Positions 63,999 to 64,000 of a DNA stretch of 64,000 nucleotides are shown here, piece by piece (the first letter of the stretch is position 1; every line of letters begins with the position of its first letter). The position numbers and the translations under genes are program-made. Under the pieces are notes generated by a model. The model saw nothing but the letters and a program-made list of their open reading frames with translations, was not told where the DNA came from and searched no databases. This DNA comes from Stratiolaelaps scimitus. Lineage: Eukaryota > Arthropoda > Arachnida > Mesostigmata > Laelapidae. Location: assembly GCA_019614645.1 (NCBI GenBank), contig JABWDB010000004.1, positions 21,576,001 to 21,640,000 of the forward strand, given 5' to 3'.

Positions 63999-64000
63999 AT

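Larger units (their letters stand above)
38449..64000. other. Large gene-poor region downstream of the homeobox gene
   Basis: I find no confident gene in these 25 kb. Open frames are short or pass through AT arrays. It contains AT arrays near 46769, 47138, 49410, 55150, 55512, 61530 and 62389, family A copies near 50949, 54714, 55441 and 56578, family B at 38784, family C near 49355 and 63941, palindromes at 57481-57523 and 63720-63744, short duplications near 54127 and 61703, and C- or G-runs near 47792 and 51628. Two membrane-type ORFs are listed separately. ORFs of 130 and 157 codons at 48598-48990 and 49450-49923 have no recognisable domain. Confidence 0.45.

Overview
This is eukaryotic nuclear DNA. 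The evidence is a GT-AG intron inside a homeobox gene, widely spaced genes, many (AT)n and (CT)n microsatellites, poly-A-tailed short repeats and AATAAA-type polyadenylation signals. The two recognisable proteins are metazoan. The homeodomain is of the bilaterian Not type and the transporter is an arthropod-like SLC22 protein. I favour an arthropod, possibly a chelicerate such as a mite, but the sequence alone does not prove this. There are no operons, CRISPR arrays, prophages, insertion sequences or convincing tRNA or rRNA genes.

Layout. 1-6950 is intergenic with microsatellites. 7070-8764 (minus) is an intronless organic cation/anion transporter (SLC22, major facilitator superfamily), with an AATAAA signal at 6955-6960 and a GC-rich leader containing a GGC run. 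9.2-14.7 kb is intergenic with a strong G-quadruplex motif and very long AT arrays. 14759-16103 (minus) holds a possible two-exon gene of unknown function. 16.1-34.4 kb is gene-poor, with dispersed repeats, a 28-bp AT-rich minisatellite and one short membrane-spanning ORF. 34.4-36.4 kb is GC-rich and leads into a two-exon Not-type homeobox gene (36394-37641, plus) with an eh1 repressor motif and a polyadenylation region near 38435. 38.5-64 kb is again gene-poor, with microsatellites, more dispersed repeat copies and two short membrane-spanning ORFs of uncertain status.

The genes are not functionally linked. One is a plasma-membrane solute carrier, one a developmental transcription repressor, and the rest are tentative. 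The most interesting unexplained material is repetitive. One family of about 75 bp occurs at up to eight loci and is often next to (TA)n. A very short family has a hairpin core and an A-tail, and two of its three copies lie between imperfect direct repeats that look like target-site duplications. A third family shares a core around GGAACTGCA. I found no previously undescribed multi-gene system.
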